Origin: Hyalangium versicolor
GTDB taxonomy: Bacteria; Myxococcota; Myxococcia; Myxococcales; Myxococcaceae
Length of the DNA: 64,000 nt
NCBI RefSeq assembly: GCF_020103695.1
Contig: NZ_JAHXBF010000004.1
Span: 248,001 to 312,000, forward strand
Direction: 5' to 3'
Both the position numbers and the translations under genes were made by a program. Positions 18,543 to 27,387 of the stretch are shown here, piece by piece. The notes beneath the pieces are model-generated. The model saw only the letters and a program-made list of their open reading frames with translations, ran no database searches and was not told the DNA's origin. The number at the start of each line of letters is the position of its first letter. Position 1 is the stretch's first letter.

Positions 18543-19520
18543 ATGGCATCGATGCAGCATGAGGGGCTGGTGCTCCTGTTCCGCAACCGTCCGACGCTGG
18601 CGCCCGAGCTACTGCACGACGTGCTAGGTCTCGATGTGCCGACCTATTCGGAGGCTCGAGTGGAGTCCGCCGAGCTGACCGAGGTGGTGCCCACCGAGTA
18701 CCGAGCGGACCTGGTGGTGCTGCTGTTGGACGGCAAGCCCATCTTCGCCATCGTGGTGGAGGTGCAGCTGTCGCGGGATGAGGACAAGCGCAAGACATGG
18801 CCGCTGTACCTGACGAGCCTGCGCTCGCGGGTGGGATGTCCCACGGCCCTGTTGGTGGTCGCGCCAGACGAGGCGGTGGCTCGCTGGTGTGCTCGACCTA
18901 TCAACCTGGGCCATCCCGGCTTCGTACTCCAGCCGCTGGTAGCGGGACCGGACGTCATTCCGATCCTTGTTGACGAGCAGGCAGCCAGAAAGGACCCGGA
19001 GCTGGCGGTGTTGTCGGCCATGGCGCACGGGCACGAAAAAGTGGGCCCGTCCATCATCCAAGCAGTCTTGAGCACAGCTCCAGGTCTTGATGCGGAGCGG
19101 TTCCGCCTTTACCTTGACCTGGCTGTATCCTCGCTGAGCGAGGCGGCCCGCAGAGCCTTGGAGGCGCTGATGCAGAGTGGCAACTACGAGGTCCAGACCG
19201 AACTCTTCCGCCGGTGGATGGCTCAGGGGCACCAGGAAGGCCACAAGAAGGGGCTCCAGGAAGGCCTCCAGAAGGGCGAGACGACAGCGCTGCTCGAGGT
19301 GCTCGACGCTCGGGGCATCGAGGTGGATTCCACTTCGCGCCAGCAGATCCTCGCTTGCACGGAATTCTCACAGCTCAAACTCTGGCTACGCAGGGCAGTG
19401 ACAGTGCGATCGATCCAGGAACTCTTCGAACCTGAGGCCCCTCCGAAGCGCCCGGCGCGCAAAGACGCCAGCAAGCATGGCCGGAATCCGAAGGCTCGAA
19501 AGTCAGCATCCAAGCGGTAG
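18543..19520 (+). CDS. Rpn/YhgA-like PD-(D/E)XK family protein
   Basis: 325 aa. The N-terminal half carries a PD-(D/E)XK-like nuclease core: D56 in YRADLVVLLLDG and E73-x-Q75 in VVEVQLSRDE, followed by a helix. A helical region follows, then a Gln/Gly/Lys stretch (QEGHKKGLQEGLQKGE) of the kind found before the C-terminal helices of Rpn and PDDEXK_2 proteins, and a basic tail. Relatives of this size are multi-copy in myxobacteria and planctomycetes. Rpn proteins promote RecA-independent recombination; that role here is inferred. No transposase motif is present. Confidence 0.75.
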   Translation: MASMQHEGLVLLFRNRPTLAPELLHDVLGLDVPTYSEARVESAELTEVVPTEYRADLVVLLLDGKPIFAIVVEVQLSRDEDKRKTWPLYLTSLRSRVGCPTALLVVAPDEAVARWCARPINLGHPGFVLQPLVAGPDVIPILVDEQAARKDPELAVLSAMAHGHEKVGPSIIQAVLSTAPGLDAERFRLYLDLAVSSLSEAARRALEALMQSGNYEVQTELFRRWMAQGHQEGHKKGLQEGLQKGETTALLEVLDARGIEVDSTSRQQILACTEFSQLKLWLRRAVTVRSIQELFEPEAPPKRPARKDASKHGRNPKARKSASKR

Positions 19521-19532
19521 GAGTGAACGGGC

Positions 19533-21182
19533 TCAACTCCGCACAGGAACCTCCCGCTCGCGGTCCCGTGCCAGAGCGCCATACTGCTTGAGCTTCCGAT
19601 ACAACGTGGCGGCTCCAATCCCGAGCTGCCGGGCTGTCACCGTCTGGTTGCCTCCATTGTGCTCCAGCGCTGCCAGGATGTAGTCCCGCTCCAGTTCCTC
19701 CAACTTACGGACACCACCGCTGACAACAGCCCCTGGTAGAGCACCACGAACGTCCTCGGGCAGATCCTCCCGCTCGATGTGCCGCCTCTGAGCCAGGGCG
19801 ATGGATCGCTCCATCGCATTCTCCAACTCCCGGACATTGCCGGGCCAGTCGTATCGCACGAGTTGATCTGCCGCCCGGGGCGTGAGGGTGGGCACCGGCC
19901 GTCCCATCCTTTCCGCGGCACTCGCGAGCAGCCCCCGAGCCAGAGGCAGGATGTCCTCTCGCCGGTCGCGCAACGGGGGCACGTCCAGCTCCACCACCCG
20001 CAGCCGATAGAACAGGTCCTTCCGAAACCGACCCGTCTCCACCTCGCGAGCCAGCGCACGGTGGGTGGCCGCGAGCACCCGCACCCGGATGGGCCTGTCT
20101 CGGTTCTCTCCCACGCGCCGGATCTGCCGCTCCTGCAACGCTCGCAACAGCCGGACCTGCACGGAGGCCGGCATCTCTCCAACCTCGTCCAGCAGTAGCG
20201 TCCCGCCGCTGGCCGCCTCCAGCAACCCGGGCCGGTCTCGCACCGCGCCCGTGAAAGCTCCTCGCGCATGACCGAAGAGCTCGCTCTCCAGCAGCGTCTC
20301 CGAGAGCGCTCCGCAGTTGATAGCCAGGAATGGACCGGATGCTCGCGAGGACTCCTCATGGATGAGCCGCGCCACCCGCTCCTTGCCCACGCCACTCTCT
20401 CCCGTGATGAGCACGGTGGAGTCCACCTGTGCCACCCTCCGTGCCAACTCGATCACTCGCTGCATCCGCTGGCTGCGTGCCACCAGCCCCGAGGGCAATT
20501 CGGGCTCTCGGGCCGCGCTCGCCAGTGCACGCTTCTTCGCGGCGAGTTCCCGTTCCGCTCGCACCAACTCCGCGGTGACCTGGCGCAGTGCTCCCTCCAG
20601 TCCCTCCTGCTCGAAGAACGTCAGGTGCGGCTCCACCGCCGCGCCCCAATCCTCTCGAGTCCTCGCGCGAAAGCGACAGCTCGCATCCCCTCGCCCGATG
20701 CAGCGATCCTCCAGGACGTAGATGCGCTCACCCTCGACACGGCTGAGATACCCGCTCGCGAAGCCACACAGCGTCCAGCACACCGGCTCGGACGAGCGCC
20801 CCGCATGCAACAGGTGCTGCTCCGCCTCATACGACGCCTCCAACGTCGCCCCCTCCTCCGAGAACGGATCCTCCGCGCCCGGCGCCAGCCGGATCAGCCC
20901 CTGAAGCGTGTGGATGAGCCCGCCCGCGGCTCGCCAGTCTCCCGCGCTCTCCCAGGTGAAGCTCGAACACAGCGCCTCGGCCATGCGCCAGCCGTGCGCG
21001 AAGCTGAACCTCGTGAAGATGGCTCGCGCCGCCGTCGGCCCCAACGTCTCCAGCAGTTGCTTGCGCAGCAGCCCCATCGCTACCGCGTCCAGGATCAGCG
21101 CACGCTGCCCCGCGAAGCGAACCGTGCCTCCCTCCGAATCGATCTCCAACAGTGAGTGGATGTCCAAGTCGGCCAGTCGCAT
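19533..21182 (-). CDS. Sigma-54-dependent activator with XylR_N and V4R sensor
   Basis: 549 aa. The ATG at 21182 has AAGGAGT at ideal spacing and starts at the sensor domain. XylR_N occupies about 4-100 and V4R about 125-184, with the cysteine-containing CWTLCGF and GDASCRF stretches. These sensors bind small, often aromatic, molecules and repress the ATPase until bound. The AAA+ domain has Walker A GESGVGKE (261-268), the sigma-54 contact loop GAFTGA (308-313) and Walker B DE 332-333. A Fis-type HTH closes the protein (NQTVTARQLGIGAATLYRKL). It is divergent from the P450 gene and is probably its activator. Confidence 0.93.
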   Translation of the reverse strand: MRLADLDIHSLLEIDSEGGTVRFAGQRALILDAVAMGLLRKQLLETLGPTAARAIFTRFSFAHGWRMAEALCSSFTWESAGDWRAAGGLIHTLQGLIRLAPGAEDPFSEEGATLEASYEAEQHLLHAGRSSEPVCWTLCGFASGYLSRVEGERIYVLEDRCIGRGDASCRFRARTREDWGAAVEPHLTFFEQEGLEGALRQVTAELVRAERELAAKKRALASAAREPELPSGLVARSQRMQRVIELARRVAQVDSTVLITGESGVGKERVARLIHEESSRASGPFLAINCGALSETLLESELFGHARGAFTGAVRDRPGLLEAASGGTLLLDEVGEMPASVQVRLLRALQERQIRRVGENRDRPIRVRVLAATHRALAREVETGRFRKDLFYRLRVVELDVPPLRDRREDILPLARGLLASAAERMGRPVPTLTPRAADQLVRYDWPGNVRELENAMERSIALAQRRHIEREDLPEDVRGALPGAVVSGGVRKLEELERDYILAALEHNGGNQTVTARQLGIGAATLYRKLKQYGALARDREREVPVRS

Positions 21183-21189
21183 CCGGCAC

Positions 21190-21206
21190 TCCTTCAAATT
21201 GAAGGA
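21190..21206. promoter_or_regulatory. Perfect 8-1-8 palindrome, activator-site candidate
   Basis: TCCTTCAA-A-TTGAAGGA is an exact palindrome. It overlaps the ribosome-binding site of the sigma-54 activator gene and lies about 87 bases upstream of the -24 element of the P450 gene. That is the normal distance for an upstream activating sequence. It could serve both activation of the P450 and autoregulation. Confidence 0.5.
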
Positions 21207-21292
21207 CCCTCTACTTCGATTCGATGGAGTCCCGGAGAGCCCACGGGCGCCCGGCGCTCGGTAACCAACGGAAACACCAAGGAGCAAGGTGC

Positions 21293-21308
21293 TGGCACGG
21301 AACGTGGT
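21293..21308 (+). promoter_or_regulatory. Possible sigma-54 (-24/-12) promoter of the P450 gene
   Basis: TGGCAC at 21293-21298 is the exact -24 motif. At the correct 10-base spacing the -12 pair reads GG instead of GC, so the match is imperfect. A transcript from here would start near 21320 and give a leader of about 25 bases to the ATG at 21346. Confidence 0.35.
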
Positions 21309-21345
21309 GTCCGGTGACAGACCCTTCACCGCGAGGACCGCACCG

Positions 21346-22548
21346 ATGCCTCCCTCCCTGGACCTGATGAGCCCTGAAACCCGTGCCAACCCCTACCCCC
21401 TCTACGCCGAGCTGCGCAGGAGCGGCATCCGCCAGGTCGAACCCGGCGGCATGTGGGCCGTCAGCCGCTACGACGACGTGGTCACCGTGATGAAGGATCC
21501 GCGCCGCTTCTCCTCCGCAGGGCTCGGCCAGGGCTTCCTGCCTCCATGGCTCCCGCGCAATCCCGTCGCCCAGTCCCTCGTGATGCAGGATCCTCCCCTA
21601 CACACCCGCCTGCGCGGGCGCGTCAGCCGGACGTTCGGCCCCGCCGCCCTCGCCGTGCTGGAACCGAAGATCCGCGCCATCGCGGATCAGCTCACGCGGC
21701 AACTCCTCCGCCACGACGGCTCGGTGGACTTCATGTCCGAGTTCGCCCTCCACCTGCCAGTGAACGTGCTCGGCCTGCTGCTGGGCCTTCACCCCGAGCA
21801 GTCCCCACAGCTCAAGCAGTGGGCGGACGACCTGATCAACCTGCCCGCCGGGCGCCACCCGCCCGAGGAGCAACACCGGGTCCGCGAGAGCCTCGCGAGC
21901 CTCGAGCAGTGCTTCGAAGAGCTCCTCTCCACCCGCCGCGCCAGCCCCGGAGATGACCTCGTGAGCGAGCTGCTCCGCCCGGACGCCGAGGGCGCGATGC
22001 TCTCTCACGACGAACTCATGAGCTTCCTCTTCGCCCTGCTGCCCGCGGGCGTGGAGACCACGGTGTACCTGCTCGCCAACACCCTGGTCGTCCTCTCCGA
22101 GCACCCCGAGGACCGCGCCCGCGTCCTCAAGAACCCGGCCCTGCTCCCACAACTCCTCGAAGAGGTCCTTCGCTACGAGCCCCCCGCACACTCCAGCCTC
22201 CGGCTCGTCACCGAGGACACGGAGCTCTCCGGAGTGCGCCTGCCCCAAGGCTCCCTCGTCGTCGTCCTCCTGGCCTCAGCCCTGCGCGACGAGCGCCACT
22301 TCCCAGACGCGGACCGCTTCCGCCTCGATCGCGAGCGCTCCTCCCACCTCGCCTTCGGCCATGGCATCCACTACTGCCTGGGAGCCCTGCTCGCGCGGCT
22401 GGAGGCACGCCTCGGCCTGGAGGCCCTCTTCTCCCAGCTCCGCGACTTCTCCCGGGCCAGCGCCGAACTCCACTGGGCTCCCTCGCTGATCGCACGAGGC
22501 CCGCTCGCCCTCCCGCTCCACCTCACCCCAACCCACCCCAGGGAGTAG
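21346..22548 (+). CDS. Cytochrome P450
   Basis: 400 aa from ATG 21346, typical of soluble bacterial P450s; a GTG at 21289 with AAGGAG close by would add 19 residues. Visible landmarks are the I-helix oxygen-binding AGVETT (about 234-239), the K-helix E273-x-x-R276 in LEEVLRYEPP, and the haem loop FGHGIHYCLG with thiolate ligand C344. It hydroxylates or otherwise oxidises an unknown small molecule using electrons from a ferredoxin or flavodoxin system not encoded nearby. Its neighbour, a XylR_N/V4R activator, suggests induction by a small, perhaps aromatic, effector. Confidence 0.94.
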   Translation: MPPSLDLMSPETRANPYPLYAELRRSGIRQVEPGGMWAVSRYDDVVTVMKDPRRFSSAGLGQGFLPPWLPRNPVAQSLVMQDPPLHTRLRGRVSRTFGPAALAVLEPKIRAIADQLTRQLLRHDGSVDFMSEFALHLPVNVLGLLLGLHPEQSPQLKQWADDLINLPAGRHPPEEQHRVRESLASLEQCFEELLSTRRASPGDDLVSELLRPDAEGAMLSHDELMSFLFALLPAGVETTVYLLANTLVVLSEHPEDRARVLKNPALLPQLLEEVLRYEPPAHSSLRLVTEDTELSGVRLPQGSLVVVLLASALRDERHFPDADRFRLDRERSSHLAFGHGIHYCLGALLARLEARLGLEALFSQLRDFSRASAELHWAPSLIARGPLALPLHLTPTHPRE

Positions 22549-22794
22549 GAACTTCAGCCCTCGCCCCAAAGCCAGGCCAAGCAGGCGGACACGTCTGTCC
22601 ACTCCTCGCCATGCCACCGCCCACCAGGGGGTCGGAACAGGTCGGATGCAGCCCCACAGGCCAGCAGAGCAAGCGTTTAGAATAAGTCTCCGCGACTTTA
22701 GCCTTGATTCCGGCCCGCGAAGTGCAAATAGATGGACCCGCAGATCATCGCCCCGATGTGAATCCTACGGGGCGGCTGCTCGGAGGCACACACA

Positions 22795-24234
22795 ATGGAG
22801 ACGAAGGGGCTGCGCGACTTCCTCGAGATTCCGTACGACGAGCTGGAGGGGATGAACCTCCGTGTGAAGGAGCAGCGTCTGCGGCGCGAGTCTCCGGACA
22901 AGCTGCGCGAGGAGCGCGCCAAGTACCTCACGGACGAGAAGCGCATCAAGGCCGTGACCGTGTGCTTCACCGACCTCGAGGGTCGGCTGCACATGCTGGA
23001 TTACGACAAGAAGTTCCTCCTCAAGAGCTCGGACAACCTCACGTTCGACGGCTCGTCCATCCGCGGCTTCTCGGCCCAGGCCGAGAGCGACCTGCGCCTC
23101 AACCTCGACTGGCCCTCCTTCTACTGGCTGCCCGCCGACATCTTCGGCCCCGGCAAGGTCCTCATGTTCAGCGAGGTGCTCGAGCGTGACGGCACCCCGT
23201 ACCACTCGGACATGCGCGGCCTGCTCAAGCGCATCACCGATCAGATGTACGCCAAGGACGGCACCGTCTTTCACGCCGCCCCCGAAATCGAGGGCTTCCT
23301 ATTCAAGGGCCGTGACGCCGAGCGTCACTACCACGAGACGGACAAGTTCGAGTTCATCTCCACCGGCGGCTACTACCACTCGCTGCCGGGTGACGCGCTG
23401 CGCGCCTTCATCGACAAGGCCGCCGAGGCCCAGCGCGCCATGGGCTTCCAGAACGAGAAGGATCACCCCGAGGTGGCGCCCAGCCAGTTCGAGATGAACT
23501 TCTCCTACAGCGAGGCCCTCATCGCCGCAGATCAGATCCAGCTCTACAAGCTGTTGTGTCGCCAGGTCGCCGCGCAGCTGGACCTGACGGCCAGCTTCCT
23601 GCCCAAGCCCATGACGGGCATCAACGGCAACGGCATGCACATGAACATGTCGCTGTCCAAGGGCGGCAAGAACCTGTTCTACGACAAGAACGGGCAGGAC
23701 GGCCTGAGTCAGATGGGTTGGGACTTCATCGACCGCATCCTCAACAACGCCAACGACATCTGCCTGGTGCTCAACTCGAGCGTCAACTCGTACCGCCGGT
23801 TGGATCCGCACTACGAGGCGCCCAACCAGATCAAGGCCAGCCCGAACAACCGCGGCGCCATGGTGCGCATCCCGTTCGGCAACGAGCGCAGCGCCCGCAT
23901 CGAGTGCCGCTCGGTGGCCCCGGACGCCAACCCGTACATGGTGCTCTTCACCCTGCTGAAGACCGGCCTGGAGGGCCCGCAGCCCCAGGAGGACGCGGAG
24001 ACCAAGCGCAGCCGCACCCGCTTCCTGCCGGACAACATCTTCGACGCCATCCGCCTCTTCAAGGGCAGCCAGTTCATCGCCCAGACGCTGGGTGAGAACG
24101 TGCAGGGCAAGTACGCCGAGCTGAAGGTGGGCTCCGCCGAGCGCTGCCCCAAGCAGCTGGGCACCCGCGTGAAGTCCTCGGAGATCCAGTTCCACCACGA
24201 GGTGACGAACCAGTACCTCTGGAACCAGTTCTAG
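22795..24234 (+). CDS. glnA: Glutamine synthetase, type I-like
   Basis: 479 aa. Makes glutamine from glutamate, ammonia and ATP. An extra N-terminal 50 residues precede the beta-grasp domain with the signature FDGSSIRGF. The catalytic domain has NGMHMNMSLSKGGKNLF, the NRGAMVRIPFGNERSARIECR metal/nucleotide segment and PDANPYM. The usual adenylylation motif NLYDLP is absent; the corresponding region reads LPDNIFDA with no tyrosine, so control by GlnE is unlikely. The ATG has GGAGG eight bases upstream. The gene is monocistronic and ends in a clear terminator. Confidence 0.95.
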   Translation: METKGLRDFLEIPYDELEGMNLRVKEQRLRRESPDKLREERAKYLTDEKRIKAVTVCFTDLEGRLHMLDYDKKFLLKSSDNLTFDGSSIRGFSAQAESDLRLNLDWPSFYWLPADIFGPGKVLMFSEVLERDGTPYHSDMRGLLKRITDQMYAKDGTVFHAAPEIEGFLFKGRDAERHYHETDKFEFISTGGYYHSLPGDALRAFIDKAAEAQRAMGFQNEKDHPEVAPSQFEMNFSYSEALIAADQIQLYKLLCRQVAAQLDLTASFLPKPMTGINGNGMHMNMSLSKGGKNLFYDKNGQDGLSQMGWDFIDRILNNANDICLVLNSSVNSYRRLDPHYEAPNQIKASPNNRGAMVRIPFGNERSARIECRSVAPDANPYMVLFTLLKTGLEGPQPQEDAETKRSRTRFLPDNIFDAIRLFKGSQFIAQTLGENVQGKYAELKVGSAERCPKQLGTRVKSSEIQFHHEVTNQYLWNQF

Positions 24235-24577
24235 CCCTCCACGGCCAGAGCTGAAGTGAATGGGGCCGCCGCCTCCCGCCGGATGGGGAGGGGCGGCCCT
24301 GTTGCTTTCCAGGCAACCAGCCCGAAGGTCCATCCGCGCACAACCCGTACTCCCGAGCGCTGGACAGGTGGAATCCGTTCGCGCTATCGCCCCGCGCGTG
24401 CAAATGAAATCGAGCTACATGAGTGCCGCGCAGAGCCCCTCCTCTCGAAGGAAGGCTTCCCCTTCGTCCCGAGTCCGGATGCACCCATCCCGTGGAAAGA
24501 GCGTGACGCCAGGGGTCCTGCACGACTCCCCCGAGGAGCGCGTGAAAGGGTCGAGCAGATCGGCTATGCGAGCGGCC
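24235..24577. other. Intergenic region, glnA to Fur-family gene
   Basis: 343 bases containing the glnA terminator near its left end. The remainder shows no domain-like frame; the coding frame of the Fur-family gene stays open upstream, but the added residues look random. Confidence 0.45.
24263..24306 (+). terminator. Rho-independent terminator of glnA
   Basis: A long GC stem (GGGCCGCC...CCTCCC pairing with GGGGAGG...GGCGGCCC, with a small bulge) is followed by TGTTGCTTT. It lies 28 bases after the glnA stop. Confidence 0.75.
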
Positions 24578-25030
24578 ATGGGAGAAAAGAAGGGCTCCGC
24601 CCAGTCGACGAAGCTCGCTGACTTCCAGGAGAAGATTCGCGGAGTGGGCCTGCGCAGCACGGCGCCTCGCGTGGCCGTGCTCCGCGAGTTGGAGGGCGCC
24701 TCGGCGCCGCTGAGCCATGCGGACCTCGTCGAGTCCCTGGGGGACCAGGGCTACGATCGCGTCACCATCTACCGGAACCTGACGGACCTGACCGAGGCCG
24801 GGCTGGTGGTGCGTGCGGACCTGGGCGACCACGTGTGGCGCTTCGAGCTGCGGCGCGCGGGCAAGGCGCACAGCGGCACCCACCCGCACTTTACCTGCAC
24901 CGACTGCGGCACGGTGTCCTGTCTCCCCGAGGAGTCCGTGCGGATCTCCTCGGCGAAGGGGGCTCCGAAGGCCGTGGCCGCCCGCGCCGTTGAGGTCCAC
25001 CTCCGCGGCCTGTGCGACCGGTGTGACTGA
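24578..25030 (+). CDS. Fur-family transcriptional regulator (Fur/Zur/PerR type)
   Basis: 150 aa from ATG 24578; ATG 24566 is an alternative and neither has a strong ribosome site. The winged helix is at about 14-85, with the family signature GYDRVTIYRNLTDLTEAGLV. The dimerisation domain carries metal ligands H98, H102 and H104 (KAHSGTHPHFTCTDCG). Two CxxC pairs, C107/C110 and C146/C149, form the usual structural zinc site. It is shorter at the C-terminus than Fur, closer to Zur or PerR, but the metal sensed cannot be decided from sequence. Transcribed alone. Confidence 0.88.
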   Translation: MGEKKGSAQSTKLADFQEKIRGVGLRSTAPRVAVLRELEGASAPLSHADLVESLGDQGYDRVTIYRNLTDLTEAGLVVRADLGDHVWRFELRRAGKAHSGTHPHFTCTDCGTVSCLPEESVRISSAKGAPKAVAARAVEVHLRGLCDRCD

Positions 25031-25117
25031 GTCCTGAGGCGGACGGTGCCTCCCGGGCTGTCCACCCCGTGACGGACCGGAGTTGAGCGAGGGCTGGCTT
25101 TCTGGGAGCGTGGGGCC

Positions 25118-26371
25118 ATGCGGCGCTCACGCCTCAGGTGGGCCGGCCTCGTTTCGGTCCTGCTTCATGCGGCGCTCCTGGCTCTGCTCTGGGAGCATGA
25201 GCCCGTGCGCCCTGAAGCGCCGCCCCCTCCACCGTCCCCGCTGGTGGTCGAGGTCATCTCCTCGCCTCCTGAGCCCCCCGCTCCGTCCCCCGCGCCCCCT
25301 CCTGCCGCCCCGGTGCGGCCCGTGCGCCCCCGCCCCACGCCCCGGCCACCTCCGCCTGCTCTGGCCCGGCCGACGCCTCCGCCTCGCGAAGCGGCCGAGC
25401 CGCCTGCGCAGCCAGCACCTGCTCCCTCGCCTCCTTCCCAGACTTCGCCCGCTCCGGACGCACCGCTCGCCGAGCAGACGAAGCGTCCCTCGCTCGTGCC
25501 TCCCACACCTTCGGGAGGCTGGAGCCTGCCAGAGACCGTGGAGGCTCCCCGGGGACGCACCCTCCACCCCGACGATCCCAGCCTCGCTCCCGAGGTGCTG
25601 GCCGCCGAGGAGAAGGCCCGCGTCACCGAACGGGTGCAGACCTTCGTCGAGGACGAGCTCGCGCAGCTCCGGGTGGAGAACGGCCTGGTGCACCCCTACT
25701 TCAGTGAAATCCGCACCGCCCTGGAGAAGCAGATGGAGAAGCCGCCGCTCTTCGACGTGAAGGGCAACTCCCAGCGGCTCGCCCAGTCCTATGTGAAGAG
25801 GGCCCAGCAGTACGGCGCCACAGGCACCCTGGCGCCCTCGCGCACCCCCAAAGGTCCCCTCGGCCGCGAACCTCCCACGGCCTCCGAGCGGTTCGAGTCC
25901 ATCTCTCACGGCAACCCGGCGCACGACTCGATGCGCGCCTTCTTCCAGGCGGGCGAGGCCATGCAGGAGCTCGCCGAGCCCGCGCCGGACCTCGTCATCG
26001 TCCTGGAGCTGCAGCAGGCCGCGGATGGCCAGTTGCGCTCGGTGCAGGTGGTGCAGCCCAGCGGCAACAAGGCTTTCGATGCGTACGTGCTGGACTCGGT
26101 GCCTCCCGCACTGGCCCGGCTCACGCCTCCGCCCGAGAACGCCCTGGGCGTGCACAAGGACGGCGTTCGCAGCCTCTGGGCCGTGGAGGGCCGCGTCGTC
26201 TACCTCCGCCACCTCAAGGAACTCGAAGGCCAGGACACCTGGTACCTCGCCTCCGCGGCGGCCCTGGGCGTGCTCTCCGGCCGCTTCGAGGAGACCACCG
26301 GCGATCTCTACGTGATTGACCTGCGCAACCCGAAGTTCGTCTGCCGTCCCCGACTGATGAAGGTCTGGTAG
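25118..26371 (+). CDS. TonB-like periplasmic energy-transducer protein
   Basis: 417 aa. A single N-terminal transmembrane anchor (about residues 7-25, LRWAGLVSVLLHAALLALLW) is followed by a Pro-rich spacer (about 30-135) of the kind that lets TonB cross the periplasm. A helical middle comes next, then a C-terminal alpha/beta domain (about 285-345) with the TonB-like strand DLVIVLELQQAADGQLRSVQ and the following NKAFDAYVLDSV helix. The tail beyond this is longer than in TonB. No exbB/exbD lie beside it. It could serve the receptor encoded near 33 kb, but that is inference. Confidence 0.72.
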   Translation: MRRSRLRWAGLVSVLLHAALLALLWEHEPVRPEAPPPPPSPLVVEVISSPPEPPAPSPAPPPAAPVRPVRPRPTPRPPPPALARPTPPPREAAEPPAQPAPAPSPPSQTSPAPDAPLAEQTKRPSLVPPTPSGGWSLPETVEAPRGRTLHPDDPSLAPEVLAAEEKARVTERVQTFVEDELAQLRVENGLVHPYFSEIRTALEKQMEKPPLFDVKGNSQRLAQSYVKRAQQYGATGTLAPSRTPKGPLGREPPTASERFESISHGNPAHDSMRAFFQAGEAMQELAEPAPDLVIVLELQQAADGQLRSVQVVQPSGNKAFDAYVLDSVPPALARLTPPPENALGVHKDGVRSLWAVEGRVVYLRHLKELEGQDTWYLASAAALGVLSGRFEETTGDLYVIDLRNPKFVCRPRLMKVW

Positions 26372-26518
26372 GCAGAGCAGGGCCTGCCTGCCTGCCCGCC
26401 CTGCCTGGCTGCTCTCCGAACGAGGCGATTCCGGAGCGGTGCAACCGGTTGGCACGCGGGGATCGACTCCCCACCGTTCTCCCCGAAGTTCATTCCATTC
26501 TTTCAAGGGGATTCGGCA

Positions 26519-27205
26519 ATGAAGAAGCTCATTGCAGCGCTGGCCATCTGCGTGGGAACTGCGGCCTTCGCGAACGATACGGCAGGGGACAAGGTTCAGA
26601 AGGAACAGCAGGCGCAGCAGTCGAAGACGCGCGACGCCACCCAGGTGTTTACGCAGCAGCCGGGCGACTCCATCCGCGAGTCACAACGCGACGCCGAGAA
26701 GGGCGTCGACGCCACCGAGGTGGGCCCGAAGATCGGCAAGGCCGCCAAGGACGCGACGGGCATGCAGACCGAGAGCGAGGGCACCTTCAAGGCGGCCCAG
26801 GCCTTCTCGCTGACGGGCACGCTCAAGGACAAGACGATGGAGGGCGTCACCATCGAGCGCAAGGGCCTGCCGGCCGCGGACCTGGACATCCGCGACAAGA
26901 CGGCGCTGTGGCTGGATGGCAAGAAGGTGAGCAAGGACGCACTGCCCGAGGGGGCTCAGGTCCGCGCGAAGTTCCAGCTCGAGGGCCAGGACATCGTCGC
27001 GGTGGAGCTGCGCGCCACCAGCCCCAAGGGCACCAAGGCCATCGAGAAGGACTCGATGAACAAGGAAGGCACCGGCGGCGCGGGCCTGCGCGATGACGCG
27101 CGCGACCTGGGCAACGACGTGAAGAGCGGCGCCAAGGACGTCGGCAAGGACGTCAAGGACAGCGCCAACGACACCAGCGAGGACATCAACAAGCCGCTGA
27201 AGTAG
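26519..27205 (+). CDS. Secreted Lys/Asp-rich protein of unknown function
   Basis: 228 aa. Signal peptide MKKLIAALAICVGTAAFA, then a polar mature chain. A compact middle segment (about 90-180) contains the strands FSLTGTLKDKTMEGVTIERKG and VRAKFQLEGQDIVAVELRA, suggesting a small beta domain. The C-terminal 45 residues are repeats of the form DVKSGAKDVGKDVKDSAND, an amphipathic 11-mer-like pattern resembling LEA/desiccation proteins. The ribosome site AAGGGG is 9 bases before the ATG, and a strong terminator follows. No family was recognised. Confidence 0.8.
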   Translation: MKKLIAALAICVGTAAFANDTAGDKVQKEQQAQQSKTRDATQVFTQQPGDSIRESQRDAEKGVDATEVGPKIGKAAKDATGMQTESEGTFKAAQAFSLTGTLKDKTMEGVTIERKGLPAADLDIRDKTALWLDGKKVSKDALPEGAQVRAKFQLEGQDIVAVELRATSPKGTKAIEKDSMNKEGTGGAGLRDDARDLGNDVKSGAKDVGKDVKDSANDTSEDINKPLK

Positions 27206-27230
27206 CGCCGCTGATCCACCCCACGCACCC

Positions 27231-27266
27231 GGGCCCGCTTCCCACTCTGGGGAGCGGGCCCTTCTG
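27231..27266 (+). terminator. Rho-independent terminator
   Basis: A 13-bp stem (GGGCCCGCTTCCC with GGGGAGCGGGCCC, one G-T pair) around ACTCT is followed by TTCTGCTT. It ends the Lys/Asp-rich protein gene. Confidence 0.8.
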
Positions 27267-27387
27267 CTTCTGGGAAAAGTGCTTCCCTCCCTGGGACAGC
27301 GAGCACCCTTTCTCTCCCGCCCACCCCCGCCTTCAGGCCGGTACGGCGTTTGCTCTGGATGGCCCGGGTCAGGGGAGGCACCAGAAC

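Noticed and set aside
18543..19520. Transposase or insertion sequence
   Set aside because: The Rpn-like protein has no DDE motif, and no terminal inverted repeats or target duplication were seen around it.
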